Source: Streptomyces albiflavescens
Lineage (GTDB): Bacteria; Actinomycetota; Actinomycetes; Streptomycetales; Streptomycetaceae
DNA length: 64,000 nt
Assembly: GCF_014645835.1 (NCBI RefSeq)
Contig: NZ_BMMM01000015.1
Span: forward strand, 202,641-266,640
Reading direction: 5' to 3'
Part shown: positions 45,617 to 53,833 of the stretch, piece after piece
Numbering within the stretch: position 1 is the stretch's first letter
How the letters are laid out: each line of letters starts with the position of its first letter
Program-made: the position numbers and the translations under genes
Notes under the pieces: model-generated
Seen by the model: the letters and a program-made list of their open reading frames with translations, nothing else
What the model was told of the DNA's origin: nothing
The model's database searches: none

Positions 45617-46696
45617 ATGGCCGACACCTCCCTTGACCTCACCCTGGACGCTGCCGAGCTCACCGCGCAGCTCGTCGACTTCCCCTCGGAGAGCGGCAAC
45701 GAGAAGCCGCTCGCGGACGCCGTCGAAGCCGCCCTGCGCGCCCTGCCGCACCTGACGGTCGACCGGTACGGCAACAACGTGGTGGCGCGGACGAACCTGG
45801 GCCGCGCCGAGCGCGTCATCCTCGCCGGCCACATCGACACCGTCCCCATCGCCGACAACGTCCCCTCGCGCCTCGATGAGGACGGTGTGCTGTGGGGCTG
45901 CGGCACCTGCGACATGAAGTCGGGTGTCGCGGTCCAGCTCCGCATCGCGGCCACGGTCCCCGCCCCCAACCGCGACCTCACCTTCGTCTTCTACGACAAC
46001 GAAGAGGTCGCGGCACACCTGAACGGTCTGAAGCATGTGGCCGACGCCCACCCCGAGTGGCTGGAGGGTGACTTCGCGGTCCTCCTGGAGCCCTCCGACG
46101 GCCAGGTCGAGGGCGGCTGCCAGGGCACGCTGCGGGTGCTGCTGAAGACGAAGGGCGAGCGCGCCCACTCCGCGCGCAGCTGGATGGGCTCGAACGCGAT
46201 CCACGCGGCGGCCCCGATCCTGGCGAGGCTGGCCGAGTACAAGCCGCGCTACCCCGTCATCGACGGCCTTGAATACCGCGAGGGCCTGAACGCGGTGGGC
46301 GTCTCGGGCGGAGTCGCCGGCAACGTCATCCCCGATGAGTGCGTCGTCTCAGTCAACTTCCGCTACGCGCCCGACCGCAGCGAGGAGGAGGCCATCGCCC
46401 ATGTCCGGGAGGTGTTCGCCGACTGCGGCGTGCAGGAGTTCGTCGTCGACGACCACAGCGGCGGCGCGCTCCCCGGCCTCTCGCACCCTGCGGCCGCCGC
46501 CTTCATCGAGGCGGTCGGGGGGACCCCGCAGCCCAAGTACGGCTGGACGGACGTCTCCCGTTTCAGTCGGCTCGGCATCCCGGCGGTCAACTACGGCCCC
46601 GGCAACCCGCACTTGGCGCACAAGCGCGACGAGCGTGTGGAGACGTCGAAGGTCCTTGCGGGCGAGGAGCGGCTGCGCTCCTGGCTGACCGCCTGA
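45617..46696 (+). CDS. dapE: Succinyl-diaminopimelate desuccinylase DapE
   Basis: Zinc peptidase M20 family, 359 residues from ATG 45617. It releases LL-diaminopimelate in the succinylase lysine pathway. Metal ligands and catalytic residues appear in order: LAGHIDTVP (His), GCGTCDMKSG (bridging Asp), FYDNEEVAA (catalytic Glu, metal Glu) and LLEPSDG; the last ligand His is in NPHLAHKRDE. DapE specificity is supported by GVSGGVAGNVIPDE. TAGGGT at 45604-45609, 7 nt before ATG, and no spaced Shine-Dalgarno suggest a leaderless mRNA. Partner of dapC 3 kb upstream. Confidence 0.92.
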   Translation: MADTSLDLTLDAAELTAQLVDFPSESGNEKPLADAVEAALRALPHLTVDRYGNNVVARTNLGRAERVILAGHIDTVPIADNVPSRLDEDGVLWGCGTCDMKSGVAVQLRIAATVPAPNRDLTFVFYDNEEVAAHLNGLKHVADAHPEWLEGDFAVLLEPSDGQVEGGCQGTLRVLLKTKGERAHSARSWMGSNAIHAAAPILARLAEYKPRYPVIDGLEYREGLNAVGVSGGVAGNVIPDECVVSVNFRYAPDRSEEEAIAHVREVFADCGVQEFVVDDHSGGALPGLSHPAAAAFIEAVGGTPQPKYGWTDVSRFSRLGIPAVNYGPGNPHLAHKRDERVETSKVLAGEERLRSWLTA

Positions 46697-46751
46697 GCCG
46701 TATCTCGGGGCGGTTCATGGCAGACATACACACGTCCCCCCTCCGTAACCC

Positions 46752-46765
46752 GCGTAGATCTACGC
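46752..46765. promoter_or_regulatory. 14-bp perfect palindrome upstream of the LOG gene
   Basis: GCGTAGATCTACGC, 38 bp before the start codon. It overlaps TACGCT, a plausible -10 hexamer, so a bound protein would block transcription. Confidence 0.45.
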
Positions 46766-46803
46766 TGGGGTGGAACGACGCGGACGGTCGGAAGGGAGCG
46801 GAC

Positions 46804-47562
46804 ATGGCTACCGGCAACCCCGAGGGCAAGAAGGTGCCACCCGAGGAGCAGCGGCTCGGACCGGTGCTGCGCAGGCGGAGTCAGGTGCAGGCGAGCACCA
46901 CGGATCAGCGCCTTCTGGACGCGGGCGGACCTTCCGACTGGGTGCACACCGACCCGTGGCGGGTTCTGCGCATCCAGTCGGAGTTCATCGAAGGCTTCGG
47001 CACGCTGGCCGAACTCCCGCCCGCGATCAGTGTCTTCGGATCCTCGCGTACGCCGGTGGACTCGTCCGAGTACGACACAGGGGTCGCCCTCGGCCGTGGT
47101 CTCGTCGAAGCCGGTTTCGCCGTGATCACCGGTGGTGGCCCCGGCGCCATGGAGGCCGCCAACAAGGGTGCCTGCGAGGCGAACGGCATCTCCGTCGGCC
47201 TCGGCATCGAGCTGCCCTTCGAACAAGGCCTGAACCCCTACGTCGACATCGGCCTCAACTTCCGCTACTTCTTCGTCCGGAAGATGATGTTCGTCAAGTA
47301 CGCGCAGGGTTTCGTGGTTCTGCCCGGCGGTCTCGGCACCCTCGACGAACTCTTCGAGGCGCTGACCCTCGTCCAGACCCAGAAGGTCACCCGCTTCCCC
47401 ATCGTCCTCTTCGGCACCGCGTACTGGGGCGGTCTCGTCGACTGGCTCAAGAACACCCTGATCGCCCAGGGCAAGGCCTCCGAGAAGGACCTGCTGCTGT
47501 TCCACCTGACCGACGAGGTGGCGGAGGCGGTGGCGTTGGTGTCGAAGGAGGCGGGCCGGTAG
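46804..47562 (+). CDS. LOG family protein (TIGR00730-like)
   Basis: 252 residues from ATG 46804, with GGGAG about 6 nt upstream. The Rossmann-like core contains ISVFGSSRT, ITGGGPGAMEAANKGA and the signature VVLPGGLGTLDELFE, the PGGxGTxxE motif of cytokinin-activating phosphoribohydrolases once labelled lysine decarboxylases. A 60-residue N-terminal extension (EQRLGPVLRRRSQVQASTTDQRLL) is typical of the actinobacterial long form. Substrate is probably a nucleoside 5'-monophosphate. Conserved between dapE and folP2, as in mycobacteria. Confidence 0.9.
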   Translation: MATGNPEGKKVPPEEQRLGPVLRRRSQVQASTTDQRLLDAGGPSDWVHTDPWRVLRIQSEFIEGFGTLAELPPAISVFGSSRTPVDSSEYDTGVALGRGLVEAGFAVITGGGPGAMEAANKGACEANGISVGLGIELPFEQGLNPYVDIGLNFRYFFVRKMMFVKYAQGFVVLPGGLGTLDELFEALTLVQTQKVTRFPIVLFGTAYWGGLVDWLKNTLIAQGKASEKDLLLFHLTDEVAEAVALVSKEAGR

Positions 47563-47601
47563 TCGGGTCGGGGTTTCCCCGGGATCACCGGGATCACCGG
47601 G

Positions 47602-47690
47602 GGTCCGGGGCGGAGTCCCGGGTACGGGTGGGGTCCCCTGCTCGAGCGAAGCAGAGAGCTTGGGGAGGGCAGGGGCGGAGGCGGCGAGGA
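47602..47690. repeat. Interspersed repeat family B, copy 2
   Basis: Matches the copy at 39570-39665 over about 90 bp (GGTCCCCTGCTCG, GCGAAGCAGAGAGCTTGGGG, GGCAGGGGCGGAGG). Preceded by a short GGGATCACC duplication at about 47581. Lies at the convergent LOG/folP2 ends. Confidence 0.75.
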
Positions 47691-47695
47691 TCCCG

Positions 47696-48556
47696 CTACG
47701 CCAGCCCCCGCCGGGCCACCGCCGGTGGGCGGTGGCCCGCGATGGACGCCACCATGTCCAGGACCTGCCGGGTCTCCGCGACCTCGTGGACGCGGTAGAC
47801 CTGGGCCCCCAGCCAGGCGGAGACGGCCGTCGTCGCCAGCGTGCCGACCACCCGCTCCTTCACCGGCCTGTCGAGCGTCTCCCCGACGAAGTCCTTGTTG
47901 GAGAGGGAGACCAGCACCGGCCAGCCCGTGGCCACCATCTCACCCAGCCGTCGCGTCGCCTCCAGGCTGTGCCGGGTGTTCTTCCCGAAGTCGTGCCCGG
48001 GGTCGATCAACACGGATTCACGAGGCACGCCGAGCGACACCGCGCGCTCGGCCAGCCCCAGGGTCACCCGCAGGATGTCGGCCATGACATCGTCGTACGC
48101 GATCCGATGCGGACGGGTACGCGGCTCGGACTCTCCGGCGTGGGTGCACACCAGCCCCACCCCGTACCGCGCGGCGACCTCGGCCAGCCGCGGATCGACT
48201 CCACCCCACGCGTCGTTGAGCAGATCCGCTCCCGCCTCGCAGACCGCCTCCCCGACCTCGTGCCGCCAGGTGTCGACGCTGATGATCACGTCGGGGAAGC
48301 GCCGGCGCACCTCGGCGACGAAACCGACCGTACGCCGCGCCTCCTCCTCGGCGGTCACCTCTTCCCCCGGCCCCGCCTTGACCCCGCCGATGTCGATGAT
48401 GGCGGCGCCCTCCGCCACCGCCTGCTCCACGCGGGCGAGCGCCGGCTCGTCGTGGAAGGTGGCCCCCTGGTCGTAGAAGGAGTCCGGGGTCCGGTTCACG
48501 ATCGCCATGATCACCGGCTCGCGCGGATCGAATTCACGCTTGCCCAGCCTGAGCAT
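47696..48556 (-). CDS. folP2: Dihydropteroate synthase homologue FolP2
   Basis: 286 residues from ATG 48556, TIM-barrel pterin-binding family. Motifs: MAIVNRTPDSFYDQG, EGAAIIDIGGVKAGPG, ISVDTWRHEVGEA, LLNDAWGG, LIDPGHDFGKN, PVLVSLSNKDFVGE and RVHEV. The sequence belongs to the second actinobacterial paralogue (like M. tuberculosis Rv1207) rather than the canonical FolP1, and in mycobacteria that paralogue does not have normal synthase activity. Whether this one makes dihydropteroate is therefore uncertain. Divergent from the DivIVA-like gene across an inverted-repeat region. Confidence 0.88.
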   Translation of the reverse strand: MLRLGKREFDPREPVIMAIVNRTPDSFYDQGATFHDEPALARVEQAVAEGAAIIDIGGVKAGPGEEVTAEEEARRTVGFVAEVRRRFPDVIISVDTWRHEVGEAVCEAGADLLNDAWGGVDPRLAEVAARYGVGLVCTHAGESEPRTRPHRIAYDDVMADILRVTLGLAERAVSLGVPRESVLIDPGHDFGKNTRHSLEATRRLGEMVATGWPVLVSLSNKDFVGETLDRPVKERVVGTLATTAVSAWLGAQVYRVHEVAETRQVLDMVASIAGHRPPAVARRGLA

Positions 48557-48606
48557 CCCCTGTGACCTCTCCCAGTAAGTCCTGCCGATAAGCCGCCTGC
48601 GACCTT

Positions 48607-48646
48607 AACTGTCAGACTCGCATGGCACGATCGGAGCCTGACAGTT
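48607..48646. promoter_or_regulatory. Perfect 9-bp inverted repeat between folP2 and the DivIVA-like gene
   Basis: AACTGTCAG (48607-48615) and CTGACAGTT (48638-48646), 22-bp spacer, centred in the divergent promoter region. Could be an operator pair or fold as a long-loop stem. Confidence 0.45.
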
Positions 48647-48708
48647 TCAGCTTCAGTACTTCAGCGCCGACGCGCACGCGTCGGCACCAGAGCGTGGGGA
48701 CCTCAGCG

Positions 48709-49056
48709 ATGTTCATGTTCTTGTTCCTGGTCGTCGCGCTCGCCGTCGTGGTCGCCGCGGTGACACTGTCCGTGGTGGGCGGCGGCGAGAGCGCCCCCCT
48801 TCCCGAGGCCGGCCCGGAGCGGCTGCAGGACCCGCTGCCGTACGACCGGCCGGTGAACCGCGGTGACGTGGAGGCGCTGCGCTTCCCGGTCGCCGTACGG
48901 GGCTACCGCATGGCGGACGTCGACGACGCCCTCGGCCGACTCGGCGCCGAGATCGCCGAGCGGGACGCCCGGATCGCCGACCTGGAGGTCGCGCTGGCCG
49001 GCGCCCGAGCGAGCGCCACCTCGTTGCGCAAGCGGAACGAGGAGGACTCCCGGTGA
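48709..49056 (+). CDS. Small DivIVA-domain membrane protein
   Basis: 115 residues from ATG 48709 (ATG 48715 also possible). One N-terminal helix FLFLVVALAVVVAAVTLSVV, then a short linker and VEALRFPVAVRGYRMADVDDALGRLGAEIAERDARI, which matches the DivIVA N-terminal motif (xFxxxxxGYxxxxVDxFL). The C-terminus is a predicted coiled coil. It overlaps tag by 4 bp. Possibly a membrane-bound polarity or division-related factor; function not established. Confidence 0.82.
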   Translation: MFMFLFLVVALAVVVAAVTLSVVGGGESAPLPEAGPERLQDPLPYDRPVNRGDVEALRFPVAVRGYRMADVDDALGRLGAEIAERDARIADLEVALAGARASATSLRKRNEEDSR

Positions 49057-49637
49057 GCGACACCCTCGCCGGCCCGGACGGCGCGCTGCGCTGCCCCTGG
49101 GCGTTGTCGACCGAGGACTACGTGGCGTACCACGACGAGGAGTGGGGCCGCCCGGTCCACGGCGACGACGCGCTGTACGAGAGGCTGTGCCTGGAGGCCT
49201 TCCAGTCGGGCCTGTCCTGGATCACCATCCTGCGCCGCCGTCCCGGCTTCCGCGCCGCCTTCGCCGGCTTCGAGATCGCCAAGGTCGCCACCTTCACGGA
49301 CTCCGACAAGGAGCGCCTCCTCGCCGACCCGGGCATCATCCGCAACCGCGCCAAGATCGAGGCGACGGTCGCCAACGCGCGCGTGCTGGCCGACTGGGCC
49401 CCCGGCGAGCTGGACGAGCTGATCTGGTCCTTCGCCCCCGACTCGACCAGCCGCCCGGCCCCGAAGAGGCTGGCCGACGTACCGGCGGTCACCGACGAGT
49501 CGACGGCCCTGTCCAAGACACTGAAGAAGCGCGGCATCCGCTTCGTCGGCCCGACGACGGCATACGCGCTGATGCAGGCGTGCGGCCTGGTGAACGATCA
49601 CTTGGCAGACTGCACCGCACGCAGGAGCGCCCCTTAG
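49053..49637 (+). CDS. tag: DNA-3-methyladenine glycosylase I
   Basis: 194 residues from GTG 49053, overlapping the previous stop. The helix-hairpin-helix glycosylase removes 3-methyladenine from alkylated DNA. Zinc ligands of the E. coli enzyme are present in order: Cys in ALRCPWA, His in YHDEEWGRP, and His and Cys in VNDHLADC near the end. Also FEAFQSGLSWITILRRR-like EAFQSGLSWITIL and FVGPTTAYALMQA. The last three codons and the TAG stop come from interspersed repeat A, so the tail was set by repeat insertion. Confidence 0.94.
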   Translation: MSDTLAGPDGALRCPWALSTEDYVAYHDEEWGRPVHGDDALYERLCLEAFQSGLSWITILRRRPGFRAAFAGFEIAKVATFTDSDKERLLADPGIIRNRAKIEATVANARVLADWAPGELDELIWSFAPDSTSRPAPKRLADVPAVTDESTALSKTLKKRGIRFVGPTTAYALMQACGLVNDHLADCTARRSAP

Positions 49638-49658
49638 GGACGCGGGGGAACTGCGTGA
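49626..49658. repeat. Interspersed repeat family A, copy 2
   Basis: Degenerate copy (GCGCCCCTTAGGGACGCGG then GGAACTGCGTGAC) of the element at 39497-39530. It contains the tag stop codon. An inverted GCAGTTCCCC follows at 49676, giving a hairpin that may terminate tag. Confidence 0.7.
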
Positions 49659-49688
49659 CCGGCCCGCACCGGCCCGCAGTTCCCCACA

Positions 49689-49758
49689 ACCGTCACCGCC
49701 CCGGGTACTTCGGCCTCTCGTCGACCGTCACCGCCCCAGGTACTTCGGCTTCTCCTTG
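49689..49758. repeat. 35-bp direct duplication at the 3' end of the enoyl-CoA hydratase gene
   Basis: Units 49689-49723 and 49724-49758 are near identical (CGTCACCGCCCC, GGTACTTCGGC). The second contains the end of the hydratase gene (PKYLGR and stop); the first is a non-coding duplicate downstream of its stop. Confidence 0.85.
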
Positions 49759-50531
49759 TTCACGAACGCCTGCACCGCGATGGTGTGGTCCTCGGAGGCA
49801 CCCGCCCGCGTCTGGAGTTCGTCCTCCTTCTCCAGGGTCTCCTCCAGAGAGTGGGAGAGCCCGAACGCGAGGGACTCCTTCAGCGCGGCGTACGCGAGCG
49901 TCGGCCCCGAGGCCAGCGCCCGGGCCACCTTCTCCGCCTCGGCGCGCAGTTCCGCCGAGGGCACGAGACGGTTCGCGATCCCCAGCTCGTACGCCTCCTG
50001 CGCGGTGATGCTGCGCGGGAAGAGCAGCAGGTCGGCGGCCCGGCTGGGCCCGATGACCCGGGGCAGCGTCCAGGAGATCCCCGAGTCGGCGGTCAGTGCC
50101 ACCCCGGCGAACGACGTGTTGAAGGCAGCGGTGTCGGCGACGATGCGATAGTCCGCGGCGAGCGCGAAGCCGAAGCCCGCTCCGGCCGCCACGCCGTTCA
50201 CGGCGGCGACCACGGGCTTCGCGGCGCCGACCAGAGCCCGCACGATGGGGTTGTAGTGATCGCGCACGGTGCTCATCGTCTGCCCCGAGCCCGACTCCTT
50301 GGCGGCGATCAGCAGCCCGATGTGCTCCTTGAGGTCCTGTCCCACACAGAACGCCCGGTCACCGGCGGCGGTCAGCAGGATCGCCCGTACGTCTCCGTCC
50401 GCCGCGGCCGCCTGAGCCGCGTCCCGGAAGGCGACCTTGGTCTCGATGTTCATCGCATTCATCGCCTCGGGGCGGTTCAGCGTGATCGTCGCGAGTCCGT
50501 CGCTCACCTCGTAGAGCACGGTGTCGGCCAT
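49728..50531 (-). CDS. Enoyl-CoA hydratase/isomerase family protein
   Basis: 267 residues from ATG 50531, crotonase superfamily. Start LYEVSDGLATITLNRPEAMNAM; oxyanion-hole segments RAFCVGQDLKE and NGVAAGAGFGFALAADYRI; active-site region FAGVALTADSGISWTLPRVIG, where an Asp replaces one of the two Glu of true hydratases, as in PaaG-like isomerases. Acts in fatty acid or aromatic acid degradation. A dyad CGTACCG-GT-CGGTACG lies about 30 bp upstream of its start and may be its operator. Confidence 0.9.
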   Translation of the reverse strand: MADTVLYEVSDGLATITLNRPEAMNAMNIETKVAFRDAAQAAAADGDVRAILLTAAGDRAFCVGQDLKEHIGLLIAAKESGSGQTMSTVRDHYNPIVRALVGAAKPVVAAVNGVAAGAGFGFALAADYRIVADTAAFNTSFAGVALTADSGISWTLPRVIGPSRAADLLLFPRSITAQEAYELGIANRLVPSAELRAEAEKVARALASGPTLAYAALKESLAFGLSHSLEETLEKEDELQTRAGASEDHTIAVQAFVNKEKPKYLGR

Positions 50532-50561
50532 GGTGGGTCCCCTCCGGGGTCGCGGCTCCGT

Positions 50562-50577
50562 CGTACCGGTCGGTACG
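50562..50577. promoter_or_regulatory. TetR-type operator candidate upstream of the hydratase gene
   Basis: CGTACCG-GT-CGGTACG, 7-bp arms with 2-bp spacer, 31 bp upstream of the start codon. Its form is like operators of TetR-family regulators of fatty acid genes. No such regulator gene is in the window. Confidence 0.5.
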
Positions 50578-50894
50578 TCCTGTGTCCGATGACAGCATGG
50601 CGGAGATCACCGACGGTGGCGCGGACCGGACATGTGACCTGCGTCAAAGAATTCCGCGCTCCGGAAGACCATGCGGCGGCGCAGTATCGCAGCCACATCG
50701 CCGAATTGAGTGGTTTTGCTCAAGCGCGTTGCGCAAGCGATGCCGACTGATGTTGGTCATCGGGTCCTGAGATGCGGGATAATGGCCTGGAAGCAATGTG
50801 TTCGATGCCGGTGACGTGTGTCCTATGAGGGGACGTGCGTGCCCTTCAAGGGGCCGTCGGCGACGATGAGCTGGTTTCAGGAAGGGGAACGAGC
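50578..50894. other. Intergenic region before the DUF3117 gene
   Basis: About 317 bp, AT-richer than average in places, no gene seen. TTGGTC (50753-50758) and GATAAT (50778-50783) with a 19-bp spacer are a possible promoter for the downstream gene, leaving a leader of roughly 105 nt. Confidence 0.4.
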
Positions 50895-51062
50895 ATGGCG
50901 GCCATGAAGCCGCGGACGGGCGATGGCCCGCTCGAGGTGACCAAGGAGGGGCGGGGCATCGTCATGCGCGTTCCGCTCGAAGGCGGCGGTCGGCTCGTCG
51001 TCGAGCTGACCCCTGACGAGGCCGACGCGCTCGGCGACGCCCTCAAGAAGGTCGTCGGCTGA
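50895..51062 (+). CDS. DUF3117 family small protein
   Basis: 55 residues from ATG 50895 with GAAGGGG about 7 nt upstream. Sequence MAAMKPRTGDGPLEVTKEG, then RGIVMRVPLEGGGRLVVELTPDEADALGDAL in two overlapping parts, is almost invariant in actinobacteria. The mycobacterial counterpart (Rv1211, from memory) has been described as calmodulin-like, but the function in Streptomyces is unknown. Followed by a strong terminator, so likely a monocistronic, well-expressed gene. Confidence 0.92.
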   Translation: MAAMKPRTGDGPLEVTKEGRGIVMRVPLEGGGRLVVELTPDEADALGDALKKVVG

Positions 51063-51087
51063 CGCGGAAGCGACCATACCTTTTCAG

Positions 51088-51119
51088 CTGCCCCGGCACC
51101 GTAATCGGTGCCGGGGCAG
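51088..51119 (+). terminator. Intrinsic terminator after the DUF3117 gene
   Basis: Perfect 14-bp stem CTGCCCCGGCACCG / CGGTGCCGGGGCAG around a TAAT tetraloop, followed by TGGTTTT. Confidence 0.93.
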
Positions 51120-51213
51120 TGGTTTTCCGGGGGGGCCAGGGGGTCCAGGGGTACGTCGGCGACGTACCCCTTTGGTATTTGTGCAGGTCAGACGTGTACG
51201 AACCGGTGCGTCG

Positions 51214-51846
51214 TCAGCGCTTGACCGCGCACAGCAGACCGTCGCCCACCGGCAGGAGAGAGGGCACCAGATCCTGGCTCTCGCGGACCGCGCGCAGCAG
51301 TTCGCGCAGCCGGCCGACCTCCGCGGGCTGCGGTCCCGAGTCCACCGTGCGGCCGTCCGCGAAGACGCCCTCGAAGACGACGAGCCCGCCCGGGCGCAGC
51401 AGGCGCAACGATTCAGCGAGATAGTCGAGGCACTCGAGACGGTCGCCGTCGCAGAAGACGAGGTCGTAACCCGCGTCCGCGAGCCGGGGCAGGACGTCCA
51501 GCGCGCGGCCCGGGATGAAGCGGGCGCGGTTGCTGGCGAAACCGGCCGCCCGGAAGGCCTGGCGGGCGAACTGCTGCCGCTCCGGCTCCGGATCGACGGT
51601 GGTCAGTACCCCGTCCGGCCGCATGCCGTGCAGCAGATGAATCCCGGAGACGCCGGTCCCGGTCCCGATCTCCGCCACCGCTTTCGCGTCCACGGTGGCA
51701 GCGAGCAACCGCAGCGCGGCGCCCGTGCCGGGCGACACCGAGCGCAGGCCTGCCTCGCGGGCCCGGTCGCGGGCCCAGCGCAGCGCCTCGTCCTCGGCGA
51801 CAAAGGCGTCGGCGAACGCCCAGCTCGTCTGCCGGTTGCCGGTAAT
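51214..51846 (-). CDS. O-methyltransferase (class I, Rv1220c-like) with apparent ATT start
   Basis: 210 residues if started at ATT 51846. The methyltransferase core has motif I VAEIGTGTGVSGIHLLHGM, then LTTVDPEPERQQFA, the metal-site region YDLVFCDGDRLECLDYL and LLRPGGLVVFEGVFADG. The first canonical start (GTG 51738) would remove the N-terminal helices, yet the 36 upstream codons read as good protein (NRQTSWAFADAFVAEDEALRWARDR). Between an upstream TAA and GTG 51738 the frame has no ATG, GTG or TTG. ATT 51846 has AGGAG six bases upstream. Conserved beside sigE in mycobacteria. Confidence 0.82.
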   Translation of the reverse strand: MTGNRQTSWAFADAFVAEDEALRWARDRAREAGLRSVSPGTGAALRLLAATVDAKAVAEIGTGTGVSGIHLLHGMRPDGVLTTVDPEPERQQFARQAFRAAGFASNRARFIPGRALDVLPRLADAGYDLVFCDGDRLECLDYLAESLRLLRPGGLVVFEGVFADGRTVDSGPQPAEVGRLRELLRAVRESQDLVPSLLPVGDGLLCAVKR

Positions 51847-52066
51847 GACCCTCTCCTGTCCCCGTGGTTGCCTGGGCGTGACTGTATCCGTTGGCGCCGG
51901 GAACCCGCAGATGGGACCGGGCGTTTAGAGGGGTGGGGAAACAGAGCGGGGGAAGCCGATGGACCAGGAAGCGGAGCAGGGCGGCGAGCAAGTGCTGACG
52001 CAGCCATATGAGCACGCATCAATTTCTCGTAAAACCGCTTATCCGGAGCTAACGGGCGAGGTGGCT

Positions 52067-52837
52067 ATGGTAGGGGCTCCACTGGACACCACCAGAGCCG
52101 ACAGGGGAGGTGCGGCAGCGCCTGTGGATCGGGGCGGGATGCTGCGGCGTCTGCTCAGATCGGCGGGTGAGCCGAAATCCGTGACCGACATCGCTGACAC
52201 GTTCCATGCTGCTGCCCCCGCGCAGACCGCGACGTTCACCACCGACGCGGAGTCGCAGGCGTGGACTCCGCCCACCTGGGAGGAGATCGTCAGCACGCAC
52301 AGCGGACGGGTCTACCGCCTCGCCTACCGCCTGACGGGAAACCAGCACGACGCCGAGGACCTCACCCAGGAAGTCTTCGTCCGTGTCTTCCGCTCGCTGT
52401 CGACCTACACGCCCGGCACCTTCGAGGGCTGGCTGCACCGCATCACGACGAACCTCTTCCTGGACATGGTGCGCCGCAAGCAGCGCATCCGCTTCGACGC
52501 CCTCGGCGACGACGCGGCCGAGCGCCTGCCCAGCCGCGAGCCGTCCCCGCAGCAGGTCTTCAACGACGCGCACTTCGACGCGGACGTCCAGCAGGCGCTG
52601 GACACCCTCGCGCCCGAGTTCCGCGCCGCCGTCGTGCTGTGCGACATCGAGGGACTCTCGTACGAGGAGATCGCCGCGACCCTGGGCGTCAAGCTCGGCA
52701 CGGTCCGCTCCCGGATCCACCGTGGCCGCTCCCAGCTGCGCAAGGCCCTGGCCCACCGGTCTCCCGAGGCCCGCGCCGAGCGTCGCTCGTTCGTGGCCCG
52801 TGTGCCCGTGCTGGGGGGAGGGGGCGCGACGGCGTGA
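52067..52837 (+). CDS. ECF sigma factor, SigE (mycobacterial-type)
   Basis: 256 residues from ATG 52067 ([15 protein letters not shown]), chosen because GAGGTGG lies about 5 nt upstream; ATG 51959 in the same frame would add 36 residues. Region 2 is near residues 70-140 ([45 protein letters not shown] in parts), region 4 near 180-230 ([28 protein letters not shown]). A 60-residue non-conserved N-terminus precedes region 2. The downstream order anti-sigma, HtrA, TatB is the same as around M. tuberculosis sigE, so it probably directs envelope-stress genes. It is not the S. coelicolor gene named sigE. Confidence 0.88.
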   Translation: MVGAPLDTTRADRGGAAAPVDRGGMLRRLLRSAGEPKSVTDIADTFHAAAPAQTATFTTDAESQAWTPPTWEEIVSTHSGRVYRLAYRLTGNQHDAEDLTQEVFVRVFRSLSTYTPGTFEGWLHRITTNLFLDMVRRKQRIRFDALGDDAAERLPSREPSPQQVFNDAHFDADVQQALDTLAPEFRAAVVLCDIEGLSYEEIAATLGVKLGTVRSRIHRGRSQLRKALAHRSPEARAERRSFVARVPVLGGGGATA

Positions 52838-53817
52838 GTGGATCCCGTCCTACCCCTGCTGAGCAGCACCTCGGCGACCGACTCTCCGCCCTCGTGGACG
52901 GAGAGCTCGGTCATGAGTCGCGCGATCGCGTCCTGGCCCACCTCGCCACCTGTGCGAAGTGCAAGGCCGAGGCCGACGCCCAGCGCCGACTGAAGAACGT
53001 ATTCGCGGAAGTGGCCCCTCCGCCGCCCTCCGAGAGCTTCCTGGCCCGCCTCCAGGGGCTCCCCGCGGGAGGAGACTCCGACGGCCCTGGTTCGCCGCTG
53101 GGCGGGGCAGGGTTCGGCGGCGGTCTGCCCGGAGCCGACCGGACCTCCAGCCTCACCGGAATCTTCGGGGTGAGGGGCGAGCCCTTCGGCTACATCCCCG
53201 GCGGACCGCACGCCGATGTGCTGCCCCCCTCCTCGGGCCGCGGCTTCCGCATCCATGACGTCAGCCGTCACGAGGCCGAGCGATCGGCCTCGCGCGGGCT
53301 GCGGTTCGCGTTCGCCGCCGCCGGTGCGGTGTCGCTGGCCGCGGTCGCGCTCGGCGGGGTGTCGACCGGGGTGCCGGGTGACACCGCGGACGCACGCGGC
53401 GGTTCCGGGTCCGGAAGCAATGTGACGCCGATGCGTTCGCCGGGCACGGGGGCCTCGACCTCTCCCGAGTCGCAGCGCCGCCGGTCCGACACACCGCTGC
53501 TCGCGCAGGGCCGCCGGGCGCTGGGCGCCGGTCCTGTGGCACCGACCGAGGTGTCCGCGCCGCTGCTGCCCGGAGTCCCCACTCCGACGGACCGCGGCCA
53601 GGACGTCATGCACACGCTGACGACACCGGTGGTCGCCGGTGCCGCCGCGATGTCCCCGCTCATACGTCCGCTCACCGATGCCCAGCCGCTCACGCTGACC
53701 TCGTGGTCCACGGCACCAGACGTCACGACTCCGGGCCTGCTCGTCGCCCCCGTGGCCTCCCCGTCCCCCGCTTCCTCCCCGTCCCCCACCTCCCCCTCCT
53801 CCCGTAGCGTCCGCTGA
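52834..53817 (+). CDS. Membrane anti-sigma factor, RseA-like
   Basis: 327 residues from GTG 52834, overlapping the sigma gene by 4 bp. The N-terminus has the zinc anti-sigma motif LSALVDGEL...[15 protein letters not shown] (HxxxCxxC near residues 36-43), which binds the sigma factor and can respond to redox. One helix near residues 155-175 ([21 protein letters not shown]). The extracytoplasmic 150 residues are Ser/Pro/Thr-rich, without a recognised fold. The adjacent HtrA-like protease could be part of the response it controls. Confidence 0.9.
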   Translation: MSGSRPTPAEQHLGDRLSALVDGELGHESRDRVLAHLATCAKCKAEADAQRRLKNVFAEVAPPPPSESFLARLQGLPAGGDSDGPGSPLGGAGFGGGLPGADRTSSLTGIFGVRGEPFGYIPGGPHADVLPPSSGRGFRIHDVSRHEAERSASRGLRFAFAAAGAVSLAAVALGGVSTGVPGDTADARGGSGSGSNVTPMRSPGTGASTSPESQRRRSDTPLLAQGRRALGAGPVAPTEVSAPLLPGVPTPTDRGQDVMHTLTTPVVAGAAAMSPLIRPLTDAQPLTLTSWSTAPDVTTPGLLVAPVASPSPASSPSPTSPSSRSVR

Positions 53818-53833
53818 CCCCACCCTCTGCGCG

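Noticed and set aside
51916-51960. ECF-type promoter (GGGAAAC...CGATG) upstream of sigE
   Set aside because: Spacing of about 14-15 bp and a poor -10 do not fit known SigE-type consensus well enough.
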